From: Brevinema andersonii | Lineage (GTDB): Bacteria; Spirochaetota; DYKD01 | DNA: 42,424 nucleotides | NCBI GenBank assembly: GCA_020722765.1 | Contig: DYKD01000020.1 | Location: 1-42,424, forward strand | Reading direction: 5' to 3' | In this document: positions 26,300 to 33,656 of the stretch, in pieces | How positions within the stretch are numbered: position 1 is the stretch's first letter | How the letters are laid out: each line of letters starts with the position of its first letter | Notes under the pieces: model-generated | Told to the model about the DNA's origin: nothing | Database searches by the model: none | Seen by the model: only the letters and a program-made list of their open reading frames with translations | Made by a program: the position numbers and the translations under genes

Positions 26300-27163
26300 T
26301 TAGCCCAGCACTTCCAGTATCTTATTAGTAACTCCGGCAACCGAGGTTTCCGGTGACCAAAATTTTTTTAGCGGCAAATAGTCCTGCCTTACAAAATGAG
26401 ACGAGTGTTTTGCGTATGTAAACGACAGACTCTTCTTTGTTCCATCCATCCACACATCCTTATTGTGGGCAAATACAAATGGCCCGGATTTTCTGCCAAT
26501 AATTGTATCGCAGAATCTCGCAAGGTATGAAATCTCATTCAGGTCATATCCATCTTCTGATCTGATGATGCTGTCACTGGTTATAATATTATCCCTGTGA
26601 ATATTTACCGGACTTGTAATTATAAATAGCAGGTCATCCCTGTATTTAGACACCCAATCCAATATGGGAAGAAAATCGAAATTTTCCGCCTGCATGGAGT
26701 TTACTACCCCATTACAGACAAGAACCTTTTTTCTGGGGTTGTTTTCTATAAAATTGACAATGCCGTCTACTTTGAAGAAGGAAAAATCAAGCCTGGGGAG
26801 ATAATCCTCCAAATTTCCAGAAAGAGACCGGTGGCCGCATTTTATAAGGGTTTCATTAAACATGGCGGCGTTCATGTCCAGCACACACCCCACCATTGGC
26901 AATACGTATCTGCTGTCCCTCCCTATCCATGTATTAATATACAGAGAATCTTTAGTTCTTATAAATGGCAGTCTTGCGTCCATTTCAGGAGTGACCTCTG
27001 TCCATTTCATGTTTGGAAAATCTGCAAAGGTTCTCTTGTTTTTTCCGTGTGCATAGTAGTATTCTTCGGCTGGGATTGACTGCATGATTTCCCTTACAAA
27101 TTCCCTGCTCTCGAATAAGTCCCCGTTCCCGAAATGGTTGTAGAATATCAAGGAATTATACAT
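26300..27163 (-). CDS. GT-B-like glycosyltransferase (GT9-like)
   Basis: The 287-residue form from ATG 27163 is chosen since the ATG overlaps the upstream stop (TAATG). The N-terminal motif YNHFGNGDLFESREFVREI resembles the HFGDGDLF start of GT-B enzymes. The C-terminal half contains VLVCNGVVNS, LLFIITSPVN and DLNEISYLARFCDTIIGRKSG, a typical donor-binding end of GT9-like or related transferases. It belongs to the five-gene sugar cassette with the epimerase, methyltransferase and two GT-A enzymes. Precise family assignment needs a profile search. Confidence 0.6.
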   Translation of the reverse strand: MYNSLIFYNHFGNGDLFESREFVREIMQSIPAEEYYYAHGKNKRTFADFPNMKWTEVTPEMDARLPFIRTKDSLYINTWIGRDSRYVLPMVGCVLDMNAAMFNETLIKCGHRSLSGNLEDYLPRLDFSFFKVDGIVNFIENNPRKKVLVCNGVVNSMQAENFDFLPILDWVSKYRDDLLFIITSPVNIHRDNIITSDSIIRSEDGYDLNEISYLARFCDTIIGRKSGPFVFAHNKDVWMDGTKKSLSFTYAKHSSHFVRQDYLPLKKFWSPETSVAGVTNKILEVLG

Positions 27164-27879
27164 TAAAAATCGGGTATTCCCTTCTTTTTTATTACATTCA
27201 TGGCGTCCAGAGTAAATCTGTCTCTCATTTTGAGATATTCGGACTGGCCCTCCGTTACCCCGTCGCTCCCCCAGGACATGGCCTCTTCTCCCCAATCCAA
27301 ATCCTCGAATTCCTCGTCTCCGTGCATCGGTATTATAAAGGAATTATTCGCTAATCCCACCAGTATATCGTCTCCCTCGTGCTTCCATCCGCTGTTTCTC
27401 CTCAGTTCTTCCTCAACAATAAGCAGTCTGATTAATCCCTTAAATGATGTAAATATCCCGCAGCCGAGGAAATACTGTGTCTGAGTCGGCTCTTTGACAT
27501 CGCTTGGATATAATCTTTTCCCGTTACCGCCCTCGAATGACACCCCGCAATATCCAAATGTCTTGTCTCTATCCGCATACTTTAGCAGGGCCTCCAGCGT
27601 CCTGCTTCCTACAGATGTATCGTCATCTAACAGTAAATAATAATCGGCTACGTCCAGGAGCCCAATGACATATTTTCCACGAGTTCTCGAATTGAATTGG
27701 CTATTTATAATTTCAACCCCATCAATGGGGTCTAAAATCATATCCTTGTTATTATTGAGGATGAATATTCTGTCTGGAACAACAGACCCGTTTTTTAGGT
27801 CAGAAACTATCTTATGTAAATTGTCAACTCTCGATTTCCAATAGGCGCATATTACGGCCACTGTCCTCAAATTACACAT
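27163..27879 (-). CDS. GT-A glycosyltransferase with DDD motif
   Basis: The chosen start is ATG 27879 (238 residues), which overlaps the methyltransferase stop by 8 nt. ATG 27897 and a GTG further in (after GAGG) are alternatives. The sequence begins RTVAVICAYWKSRVDNLHKIV, a GT-A nucleotide-binding strand. The metal motif LLLDDDTSVGS follows. A WGEEAMSWGSDGVTEGQ segment near the C-terminus may be the acceptor-side catalytic loop. Start/stop overlaps on both sides show that it is translated as part of the cassette. Confidence 0.7.
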   Translation of the reverse strand: MCNLRTVAVICAYWKSRVDNLHKIVSDLKNGSVVPDRIFILNNNKDMILDPIDGVEIINSQFNSRTRGKYVIGLLDVADYYLLLDDDTSVGSRTLEALLKYADRDKTFGYCGVSFEGGNGKRLYPSDVKEPTQTQYFLGCGIFTSFKGLIRLLIVEEELRRNSGWKHEGDDILVGLANNSFIIPMHGDEEFEDLDWGEEAMSWGSDGVTEGQSEYLKMRDRFTLDAMNVIKKKGIPDF

Positions 27880-28432
27880 TTGCCACCAGCAAGTCATTCT
27901 GTGCGTTATTTGTATTCCGGTACGAGATAGTATATTTGTTATTAATCCCCAATACAGATGAAATTACCCTATCCCTAGTTATATCACCCCATTCTTTGGA
28001 TATTCTAGGGTCAGCCGACGGGTTGTATCCAAATATCCTAACATCATCAATCAGGATCGTATGGGTCTTAATTTTATGCCTTTTTATAATATCTAATTCT
28101 TTTAATAGCGGCACTTCGATTGGATGAGCCAGTGGGTCTCCGCTAGACAGGTGTGCATCCAGCAGAAAAGTAGCGGGTTCCTCGATGTCTTTAATCATAT
28201 TCCAGAAATCTTCCGTGCTGGAATCTCCATAGAATAATTTTACTGAGTTTTCATTTTTAAATCTGTCTCTTATTAACTCATAGAGCTGGTGGTCTATTTC
28301 TATACTGCGTATCTCCCTAAAGCCGCAGTCCAGCGCTACCTGAACGCCGCCCCCGGTATATGTACCTGTCTCAACAAATATATTGTTATATGTAAATTCA
28401 GCCAGTAAGTTATGGTTTAAACTAAGACTCAT
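27872..28432 (-). CDS. SAM-dependent methyltransferase-like protein
   Basis: The protein has 186 residues from ATG 28432, with GAGGAG eight nt before it. Class I motifs are visible: FVETGTYTGGGVQVAL (motif I, SAM loop), IRSIEIDHQLYELI (acidic end of strand 2), KLFYGDSSTEDFW, and FLLDAHLSSGDPL. HTILIDDVRIFG follows. Related proteins occur in polysaccharide clusters, so sugar O-methylation is a plausible but unproven role. It overlaps the epimerase stop by 4 nt (ATGA). Confidence 0.75.
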   Translation of the reverse strand: MSLSLNHNLLAEFTYNNIFVETGTYTGGGVQVALDCGFREIRSIEIDHQLYELIRDRFKNENSVKLFYGDSSTEDFWNMIKDIEEPATFLLDAHLSSGDPLAHPIEVPLLKELDIIKRHKIKTHTILIDDVRIFGYNPSADPRISKEWGDITRDRVISSVLGINNKYTISYRNTNNAQNDLLVANV

Positions 28433-29364
28433 ACTGAATACTCCTCATACATCCTCCGGTAGTATTCTATTGTCCTGTCAAGACCGTCCTCCAATTCAAT
28501 CAATTTCGGCATTTTCCCATCATAAAGGGGTTTAAGAGTTTCTGGATTTCCAAGCACCACCGAATGTTCGGGCTCTCCCATTCTCATAGGAACATTTTTT
28601 ATCCTCCCAGACCCGACTTTGGATACCACCATTTCCGCAATCTCCTGTACAGTCGTAGGTCTTCCGGTGCCTGCCTCGAATTTCGGCGCCTTGTTTTCTT
28701 CAGACATTGGATTGTACAGATATTGTCCATGTTCTTCGAGTAACGCTCGTACCAGGACATCGGCGACATCCTCGACAAAGATCATATCCATTACCTGAGA
28801 GCCATCACCATATACGACAATCTCCTCATTCCTCAGGGCCGGCAGAACAAAGTTCGGGATGATTTTCCTGATCGGCGTATGCTTCTGTCTTGGGCCATAG
28901 GCGTTCAACGCCCTGGTTACCGCTATCTTTGTACCAAGCTCTCGATTAAACATCCACGCAAATCTCTCTGCGGCATCCTTAGTAATGCTGTATGGATTGT
29001 TCATCCAGTAGTTCCCAACCGATATGTATGAGCACCTTTTACTGTAGACTTGGCAGGACTTAAATACGTTAAGTGTGCCAATTATGTTTGTTTCAACGGC
29101 AGGAAGCGGCCTTTCTATTGTTTCAGAAGTCCCCAGCACTCCCGCCAAATGTATAACCCCGTCGCACGAAGAAACCGCCTCACTTACTGAAGTACTATCT
29201 CTGACATCCCCCAAATAGATGGATACACCGTCCATATATGCACGTATTGGGTAAATTCCGTGATCAAAGATAAGTGGCTCTATTCCTCTTTTCAGCAAAT
29301 TATCTACTACATGAGATCCAATGAATCCCGACCCGCCGGTTACCAATACTCTACTGTGCCTCAT
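28429..29364 (-). CDS. NAD-dependent sugar epimerase/dehydratase (extended SDR)
   Basis: The protein has 311 residues, with GGAG seven nt before ATG 29364. The Rossmann signature VTGGSGFIGSH (residues 8-18) is complete. LGDVRD (51-56) and IHLAGVLG (71-78) follow. The active-site YSITK is Y125-x3-K129, with S115 as the likely partner. NAYGPRQKH and the C-terminal substrate region are as in GalE/RmlB relatives. It should convert a nucleotide sugar for the adjacent glycosyltransferases. The exact reaction cannot be told from sequence. Confidence 0.9.
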   Translation of the reverse strand: MRHSRVLVTGGSGFIGSHVVDNLLKRGIEPLIFDHGIYPIRAYMDGVSIYLGDVRDSTSVSEAVSSCDGVIHLAGVLGTSETIERPLPAVETNIIGTLNVFKSCQVYSKRCSYISVGNYWMNNPYSITKDAAERFAWMFNRELGTKIAVTRALNAYGPRQKHTPIRKIIPNFVLPALRNEEIVVYGDGSQVMDMIFVEDVADVLVRALLEEHGQYLYNPMSEENKAPKFEAGTGRPTTVQEIAEMVVSKVGSGRIKNVPMRMGEPEHSVVLGNPETLKPLYDGKMPKLIELEDGLDRTIEYYRRMYEEYSV

Positions 29365-29680
29365 CGGATTTCTCCAATCTAGATGTCTTATGTTGGTCTA
29401 CAACATATTTTTCTGCCGCAGTCGCCCCATCGCGGATAATGTCCAAGATCATTTGGACGAGTAACTTGTCATGTTCCAGTATCAAAGCCTGTCTCTGCAA
29501 GTTTAGGTCTACCACCTTCCTCAGCTTGTCAAAAAGATCCGCACAAGCCTCCCTGGAATGGTATTTCGACATAAATTCATCAAAATCCATTTTCCTTATT
29601 TCATACAGGAATTCCTGATTAAAAAACATCTTGTTGTTTACAGTGGCCAGTTTGTCTACTATAGATCCTATTGTATCCAT
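29351..29680 (-). CDS. Hypothetical helical protein before the sugar cassette
   Basis: The protein has 109 residues and is helical throughout (EFLYEIRKMDFDEFMSKYHSREACADLFDKLRKVVDL). Its stop overlaps the epimerase start by 14 nt, so the genes are translationally linked. No family is recognised. Its place next to a zinc protein and ahead of the terminase operon allows a packaging accessory role, which is speculative. Confidence 0.55.
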   Translation of the reverse strand: MDTIGSIVDKLATVNNKMFFNQEFLYEIRKMDFDEFMSKYHSREACADLFDKLRKVVDLNLQRQALILEHDKLLVQMILDIIRDGATAAEKYVVDQHKTSRLEKSDEAQ

Positions 29681-29683
29681 GTA

Positions 29684-30370
29684 TTATGTCATACTCTCTG
29701 GGAGCACTCCTTCCACATTGGTATTTTTAGTATTTAACATATCAGCGGTAGATACTTTTATCTTCGTTCCACAAATATTTCCATCTTCTAATTTTCTGTG
29801 GCAGACCAGGGTGACGGTGTTATTTTCCGCCGGATATAAAGTCCACACCGTTGCCAATAAAATTTTACATTTTGGACAGAGTATATACATGTTTCTTTGT
29901 TCATAAAATTGGCGGGCTTTCGCTTTAAGGTCCGCAATATAGCTTACCACCGACGCTTCTTTATCTGATTTTCTTGTTCTTCTTGTGATCTTTAGGTCGT
30001 CTTGCAGTTTGCTTATGTCTTTTCTAAGATTGGTCATGACATTGCCAAGTCTGTCCAATACATTGATGTCTAAATTGCCTATGTCCGGGTTTGTTCTCAT
30101 CTTAAACAACATTTGCTCATAATCTTCCAGGGCGATTATCGCCTGGATTAATGCCCTCAATGTTTCCCGGTCGTTTATCTTTAGATCATCCAGATCATAA
30201 TCGTTGGCAAACTCCTCCGTCTTCCTTTTAATTCTCGCCTCGAAATCAGAAGATGGGGAAATTCCTCCCAGCTTTCTCTCCCAATACTCATCGAATTCCG
30301 CATCTGACATTCCGCTAAACTGCTTCAGCTTTCTATATTTTTCTTTATTTGGTATTTTTCTTTTGTCCAT
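29684..30370 (-). CDS. Helical protein with C-terminal zinc ribbon, small-terminase candidate
   Basis: The protein has 228 residues. The basic N-terminus (MDKRKIPNKEKYRKLKQFSGMSDAEFDEYWERKLG) could be a helix-turn-helix. A long helical core follows, and the last ~65 residues contain CPKC and CHRKLEDGNICG, a four-Cys zinc ribbon. It heads the operon that ends in the large terminase, and a TTTACA/TATAAT promoter lies in front of it. The order (DNA-binding helical protein, then terminase) fits a small terminase subunit, but no direct motif confirms it. Confidence 0.5.
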   Translation of the reverse strand: MDKRKIPNKEKYRKLKQFSGMSDAEFDEYWERKLGGISPSSDFEARIKRKTEEFANDYDLDDLKINDRETLRALIQAIIALEDYEQMLFKMRTNPDIGNLDINVLDRLGNVMTNLRKDISKLQDDLKITRRTRKSDKEASVVSYIADLKAKARQFYEQRNMYILCPKCKILLATVWTLYPAENNTVTLVCHRKLEDGNICGTKIKVSTADMLNTKNTNVEGVLPESMT

Positions 30371-30373
30371 ATT

Positions 30374-30577
30374 TTATGATTTTTCTTTCTTTTTAACTAT
30401 TTTACATGAATAATTATACACCTTTTCTGCATTTTCTGTAAAATATGCGGTAAGATCCTTGATGGAATCGAAACATTCCCTATGAAAAAATATATTCACA
30501 TAAGGTTTATCTAAGCCAAACATGAATTTTTTCTGGTTGGAAGTTATCTCTTTATCGCAGTGGAAGCATATATACAC
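30374..30577 (-). CDS. Small treble-clef/zinc protein
   Basis: The protein has 67 residues and starts at GTG 30577, the only good initiator after the in-frame stop upstream. C4-FH-C7 near the start and H-R-E-C later (FFHRECFDSI) give a CxxC...HxxC metal-binding set. A basic C-terminus (SCKIVKKKEKS) could bind nucleic acid. It follows the TnpB relic and carries the packaging promoter near its 3' end. No family is named. Confidence 0.6.
   Translation of the reverse strand: MYICFHCDKEITSNQKKFMFGLDKPYVNIFFHRECFDSIKDLTAYFTENAEKVYNYSCKIVKKKEKS
30413..30442 (-). promoter_or_regulatory. Sigma-70 promoter ahead of the packaging/sugar operon
   Basis: TTTACA (30442..30437, 5 of 6) is followed after 18 bp by a perfect TATAAT (30418..30413). 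Transcription would start around 30406, about 35 nt before the start codon at 30370. It lies in the 3' part of the small zinc protein gene and would drive the terminase/sugar operon. Confidence 0.5.
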
Positions 30578-30624
30578 AGCGGCGGCCTGCCTTTCAATGG
30601 GCTAAAAAATTTACTACTTGGAAC

Positions 30625-30639
30625 AACTGTTTAACAGTT
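30625..30639. repeat. Short palindrome next to the TnpB relic
   Basis: Seven-bp perfect arms (30625-30631 and 30633-30639) are separated by one base. It lies about 15 nt beyond the conserved TATCAC end of the omega-RNA-like fold, inside what would be the guide or flank. It might be an insertion hotspot or an operator for the small zinc gene. Confidence 0.35.
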
Positions 30640-30654
30640 TATATGAGCAACTCT

Positions 30655-30804
30655 GTGATACTCCGCCGCCTACGGGCGGGTGGCTTCTTGGGCAATGCTC
30701 GGAGTAATCCCCCGCGTTGACGCCCAACAGCGGTGTCCCAGCCGCAAAATATTTTTGGTGGCTTCCCATGTCGCATGAAAGCGACAGTCACCACCACTAG
30801 TTTT
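30655..30804 (-). ncRNA. Omega-RNA-like structured segment (IS605/TnpB right end)
   Basis: On the minus strand three nested features can be seen. First is a two-tier hairpin with outer arms 30757-30761/30791-30795 and inner arms 30769-30774/30781-30786. Second is a terminal hairpin CCGCC-tacg-GGCGG (30666-30670/30675-30679). Third is a long-range 7-bp pairing TACTCCG/CGGAGTA (30659-30665 with 30700-30706) that encloses it. The segment ends in TATCAC, as many IS605-type right ends and TnpB guide scaffolds do. The stop codon of the TnpB-like remnant falls in the loop of the last hairpin. An inactive relic is the conservative reading. Confidence 0.45.
30670..30804 (-). pseudogene. Degraded C-terminus of a TnpB-like protein
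   Basis: The minus-strand frame ending at TAG 30672..30670 contains ATKNILRLGHRCWAST and SIAQEATRP. It matches the pattern after the zinc ribbon of IS605 TnpB proteins (NAAKNILRLG followed by a short variable tail ending QEA). Only about 40 residues are recognisable. The zinc-ribbon cysteines, RuvC residues and N-terminus are absent, and the sequence upstream does not resemble TnpB. No tnpA is nearby. The surrounding 30578-30896 gap contains no other credible gene. Confidence 0.55.
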
Positions 30805-30896
30805 CATATATTTCTTCTTATCGTGCAAACGGTTGTTTTGAAGCCGGCCTCCTCCCACAACCAGTCTTATACTGGACGGCAGAGAACGCACGATTA

Positions 30897-31244
30897 TTAT
30901 GACTTCTTTGTAAATCTTACAGACTTCTTAGCGAGCAGCGGGACATAACCCCGCACCCGCTTAAGCCCGGACTCATATAGCAGGATAGAAACCAGCGATG
31001 CGACAAAAATCTGGACAAGGCCAAGAGCCCATGCTTTCCAGTCGGTTGGAAGCTCGTACCCAGGCATACCAAGACCAAGAAGCACCAGACCTGCTACTAC
31101 CTGCATAACTGGCAAAGCCACAACGTAGAACAGCTTTGGAAAGTCATACGTATCGTTCTTTGCCACGTATTTTCTCCACAGAATTTTGACGGCCTCGAGA
31201 AGTGCCGAGGCTAGTGAAGCTTGTGTAAAAAGAGGCGTTTCCAT
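30897..31244 (-). CDS. Two-TM membrane protein, holin-like
   Basis: The protein has 115 residues with a strong AGGAGA before ATG 31244. Two hydrophobic segments are clear: about residues 37-60 (LFYVVALPVMQVVAGLVLLGLG) and 70-93 (WALGLVQIFVASLVSILLY). The C-terminus is basic (KRVRGYVPLLAKKSVRFTKKS), which favours a cytoplasmic tail. The layout fits a class II-like holin or small inner-membrane phage protein. It is not next to an endolysin, so holin is only a candidate role. Confidence 0.65.
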   Translation of the reverse strand: METPLFTQASLASALLEAVKILWRKYVAKNDTYDFPKLFYVVALPVMQVVAGLVLLGLGMPGYELPTDWKAWALGLVQIFVASLVSILLYESGLKRVRGYVPLLAKKSVRFTKKS

Positions 31245-31261
31245 TTTATAAAGTTCTCCTA

Positions 31262-31825
31262 TTAATAATTTGAAATTTCTTTACTTAGTATTTCATAGAT
31301 AACCTTCTCAACCGGCCCATCTGAAAATGGGTTATTATCTACTACATACTTAAATCCAGTGAATGTATCTAATGAAGTCTCTGATCTGTCATTGTACTCC
31401 TTTGTCCCAACGAGTATTTCTCTCTTCGGCGCGGAAACTCTGATTGGAATTGGAACATACAGCGGGAAGTTGGACTCTATGAAATATAACTCATTCGGGA
31501 ACCTCCAGTCATCAATACACACGATGTCCAATGGATACATCGGGCTTCCTTCAAGATCTTCCATTGCTTTCCTAACCCATGTATCCCTGTCGTATTTTCT
31601 CCCGGCCGCTCCGATAGAAATCAACAGTTTTCTTCCTCTGGTATCTTTTAAACCGTCCCATCCCATTTCCGAAGCAACATTCTTGATGCCGGACGCAAAA
31701 GAGGTTTTTTCACACAGATAGCCGAGTTTCCTGGCCTCCCCCAATAAAACATTGGAGCAATACGTTTTCCCGACACCCGCCTTTCCAGAAAAGATAAATA
31801 GCAGCGTTTTCCTGAGCCTATTCAT
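31262..31825 (-). CDS. P-loop kinase, deoxynucleoside monophosphate kinase-like
   Basis: The 187-residue form from ATG 31825 overlaps the upstream stop. An upstream GTG at 31837 is an alternative but sits too close to AGGA. Walker A is GKAGVGKT (residues 14-21). Later IVCIDDWRFPNELYFIE matches the IxDxRFxNE pattern of phage dNMP kinases, and RVSAPKREILVG is a possible lid region. The DRSETSLDTF segment near the end also fits that family. The enzyme would make dNDPs for phage replication. A generic P-loop NTPase remains possible. Confidence 0.75.
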   Translation of the reverse strand: MNRLRKTLLFIFSGKAGVGKTYCSNVLLGEARKLGYLCEKTSFASGIKNVASEMGWDGLKDTRGRKLLISIGAAGRKYDRDTWVRKAMEDLEGSPMYPLDIVCIDDWRFPNELYFIESNFPLYVPIPIRVSAPKREILVGTKEYNDRSETSLDTFTGFKYVVDNNPFSDGPVEKVIYEILSKEISNY

Positions 31826-32051
31826 TTCCCTTCGCACTCCTATATTCCTCTAGAATACCTTCCAATATTCTATAACTGACAATCTCATTCAGCACCAGAA
31901 ACTTGAGGATAAATGACAGTCCCGGTATATCTATAACGATAGAATCAGGAGTAGCCACAAAGAAGTTCCTCCCTATTTGCTTTATGACAATTGTATTTAG
32001 ATGGGGAATTTGCATTATTTTCAGTCTAGGTACTGATGAGAAATTTGTCAT
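31818..32051 (-). CDS. Hypothetical small protein
   Basis: The protein has 77 residues, with AAGGA before ATG 32051. It is mostly beta in the first half (LNTIVIKQIGRNFFVATPDSIVIDIPG) and helical at the end. It overlaps the kinase start by 8 nt. Nothing recognisable. Confidence 0.55.
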   Translation of the reverse strand: MTNFSSVPRLKIMQIPHLNTIVIKQIGRNFFVATPDSIVIDIPGLSFILKFLVLNEIVSYRILEGILEEYRSAKGNE

Positions 32052-32056
32052 ACCGG

Positions 32057-32332
32057 CTATTCCTTTTTGTCTTGTTTGTCTCCCGACTCAAACAGCGTAG
32101 GGATTCCGTTTTTCTTGTAAATTTCATTTGCCTGCCCTATTACAGAATTAAGTGCAACACCATACGCATCAGGAAATTTCCTGTCCATCGCCTTGGCCCT
32201 CACTTCTACATACTCCCATTCGCCGCCCCCAACCTTTCTTCCTTCCTTGATAAAAGCCTCAACCGTCCAGATACCATCCTCCCCAAGGGCCCCTTCGCCA
32301 CCGCTTACAACCGAAAATTCTCTAACTGTCAT
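32057..32332 (-). CDS. Hypothetical small protein
   Basis: The protein has 91 residues, with AAGGAG before ATG 32332. Sequence features are two Gly-rich turns (SGGEGALGEDG, KVGGGEWEY), a basic segment (RAKAMDRKFPDAYG) and a charged Lys/Asp tail. It belongs to the run of small early genes between the exonuclease and kinase. No family recognised. Confidence 0.55.
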   Translation of the reverse strand: MTVREFSVVSGGEGALGEDGIWTVEAFIKEGRKVGGGEWEYVEVRAKAMDRKFPDAYGVALNSVIGQANEIYKKNGIPTLFESGDKQDKKE

Positions 32333-32344
32333 CGCATATCTCCT

Positions 32345-33247
32345 TTATCTCGATAAACCTATGGCTAGGTTATTTCGTACTTCTTTGCCTAGATCAGAGG
32401 CTCTAGACCTGCCAAGTGCCCCGCACTTGCATCTAAACGTCCGGTATTTTCCTGTCTGAGTATAATAATATTTATCGGTCCATGTAATATCCTCGCTCCC
32501 GCAGTTTGGACAGACAGGAGAATCCGATTCCACATACAGGCCTAGATTTGGATGAGAACGAATCCAAGGCCTAAGTTTCATGTATACATCCTCCAAGGTC
32601 AATACGTCTGTTTTGTTGTACTCTTCCAAATACCGTAAAGACTTTTCGTCGCCCCCAACACATTTCTTCCAAAGCTCAAAGTCCGTATCGAGCTTTTCTG
32701 GAAAACCAAAGAATTTTGCCAGACCGTTCAGGCTGTTATGCGTGAATCCAAACTGTCTCTTTGCTATAAGTCTTGTATCAATGACCTGATAGGGGCTCGG
32801 AGGCGGCATACCGTGTACAATAAACCTGGTATTCATATTTGGAAAATCGAACGAATTTCCGTTGTGTGCAATGGCAATGTCCGCCTCGTCTAACAATTTC
32901 CATAAATTGGCTACAATTCTTTTATCGTCCTCTTTTCTTGCCTCTTTCCCAGTAAGTCTATCCGACAATATTTCACTGTCGAATAGCCATTTCGCAGACC
33001 AACATAGCACAAACCACTCTGAAATAACCTGCCCGTCCGTGACGTTTCCTCCCCAAACACTTTTCTGCCAAATATACGCCTTGAGAGGAGATGTCTCTAT
33101 ATCCATAATCAAGACCTTTGGAAGCTGCTTCGCTGCGGTAGCAAGAGGATAGCCGTCTTTATCGAAGCATTTGGGATGTGTCAAGATCGTATGTCTGTGT
33201 TTACAGTGCCTAACCATTCCGCTTTTCCGGGCTAAAGGATTAGTCAT
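32345..33247 (-). CDS. DEDD-type 3'-5' exonuclease with zinc ribbon
   Basis: ATG 33247 (300 residues) follows AAAGGG by eight nt and overlaps the upstream stop. RNase H-fold exonuclease motifs are in order: Exo I D49-x-E51 (MDIETSP), Exo II N-x3-FD with D134 (AHNGNSFDFP), and Exo III YNKTD with D214. The C-terminus carries a zinc ribbon (C246, C249, C273, C275: CPNCG...CKCG). The N-terminus has a His/Cys cluster (HCKHRHTILTHPKC) that may bind a second metal. It resembles stand-alone YprB/DnaQ-like exonucleases and would act on DNA ends in replication or recombination. Confidence 0.8.
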   Translation of the reverse strand: MTNPLARKSGMVRHCKHRHTILTHPKCFDKDGYPLATAAKQLPKVLIMDIETSPLKAYIWQKSVWGGNVTDGQVISEWFVLCWSAKWLFDSEILSDRLTGKEARKEDDKRIVANLWKLLDEADIAIAHNGNSFDFPNMNTRFIVHGMPPPSPYQVIDTRLIAKRQFGFTHNSLNGLAKFFGFPEKLDTDFELWKKCVGGDEKSLRYLEEYNKTDVLTLEDVYMKLRPWIRSHPNLGLYVESDSPVCPNCGSEDITWTDKYYYTQTGKYRTFRCKCGALGRSRASDLGKEVRNNLAIGLSR

Positions 33248-33656
33248 CAATCAATCCCTTTCTAATTAGCTTATGTCTAAATTTACTTTTTGTGTAATTT
33301 GCTAGAATTTCTACTTCCTCCTCCGAGAGCCTGTATCTGGATTTAACATCCTCCAAAAAACCATCGTCAGTAAAATAACCTCCTAAAAAGTAAGACAGCC
33401 TTTCACAAAGCTGTGTGAAGGTCTTTGAGATAGTTATTCTATTCTTATTCAAAACCCTTTCCAGGGCAGTTAGAGATCCGCCGCCTCCAACAGATTTCAG
33501 AATTAATACATCGAAATCAGACAAAAACCCTTTCTCGTATAGCTCAGAAATTTTTTTCTCTATAAAGAGTAAGTCATTATACGCGTCGGATTCTATATCC
33601 ATATCCGATTTTATTGTTTCTCTGTTTCTAAGGAGTGTCTCTACTATCCACGACAT
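33240..33656 (-). CDS. Helical DNA-binding protein candidate (sigma-like HTH)
   Basis: The protein has 138 residues and is all-helical. The middle region reads DVLILKSVGGGGSLTALERVLNKNRITISKTFTQLCERL. It has a helix-turn-helix feel similar to sigma region 4 or small regulators, followed by YRLSEEEVEILANYTKSKF. It overlaps its neighbours on both sides. A regulatory role is an inference from the helix pattern only. Confidence 0.5.
   Translation of the reverse strand: MSWIVETLLRNRETIKSDMDIESDAYNDLLFIEKKISELYEKGFLSDFDVLILKSVGGGGSLTALERVLNKNRITISKTFTQLCERLSYFLGGYFTDDGFLEDVKSRYRLSEEEVEILANYTKSKFRHKLIRKGLIDD

Noticed and set aside
33150..33183. TTGACA with TAAAGA at 17 bp spacing on the minus strand
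   Set aside because: The -10 matches only 3 of 6 positions and lies inside the exonuclease coding region.
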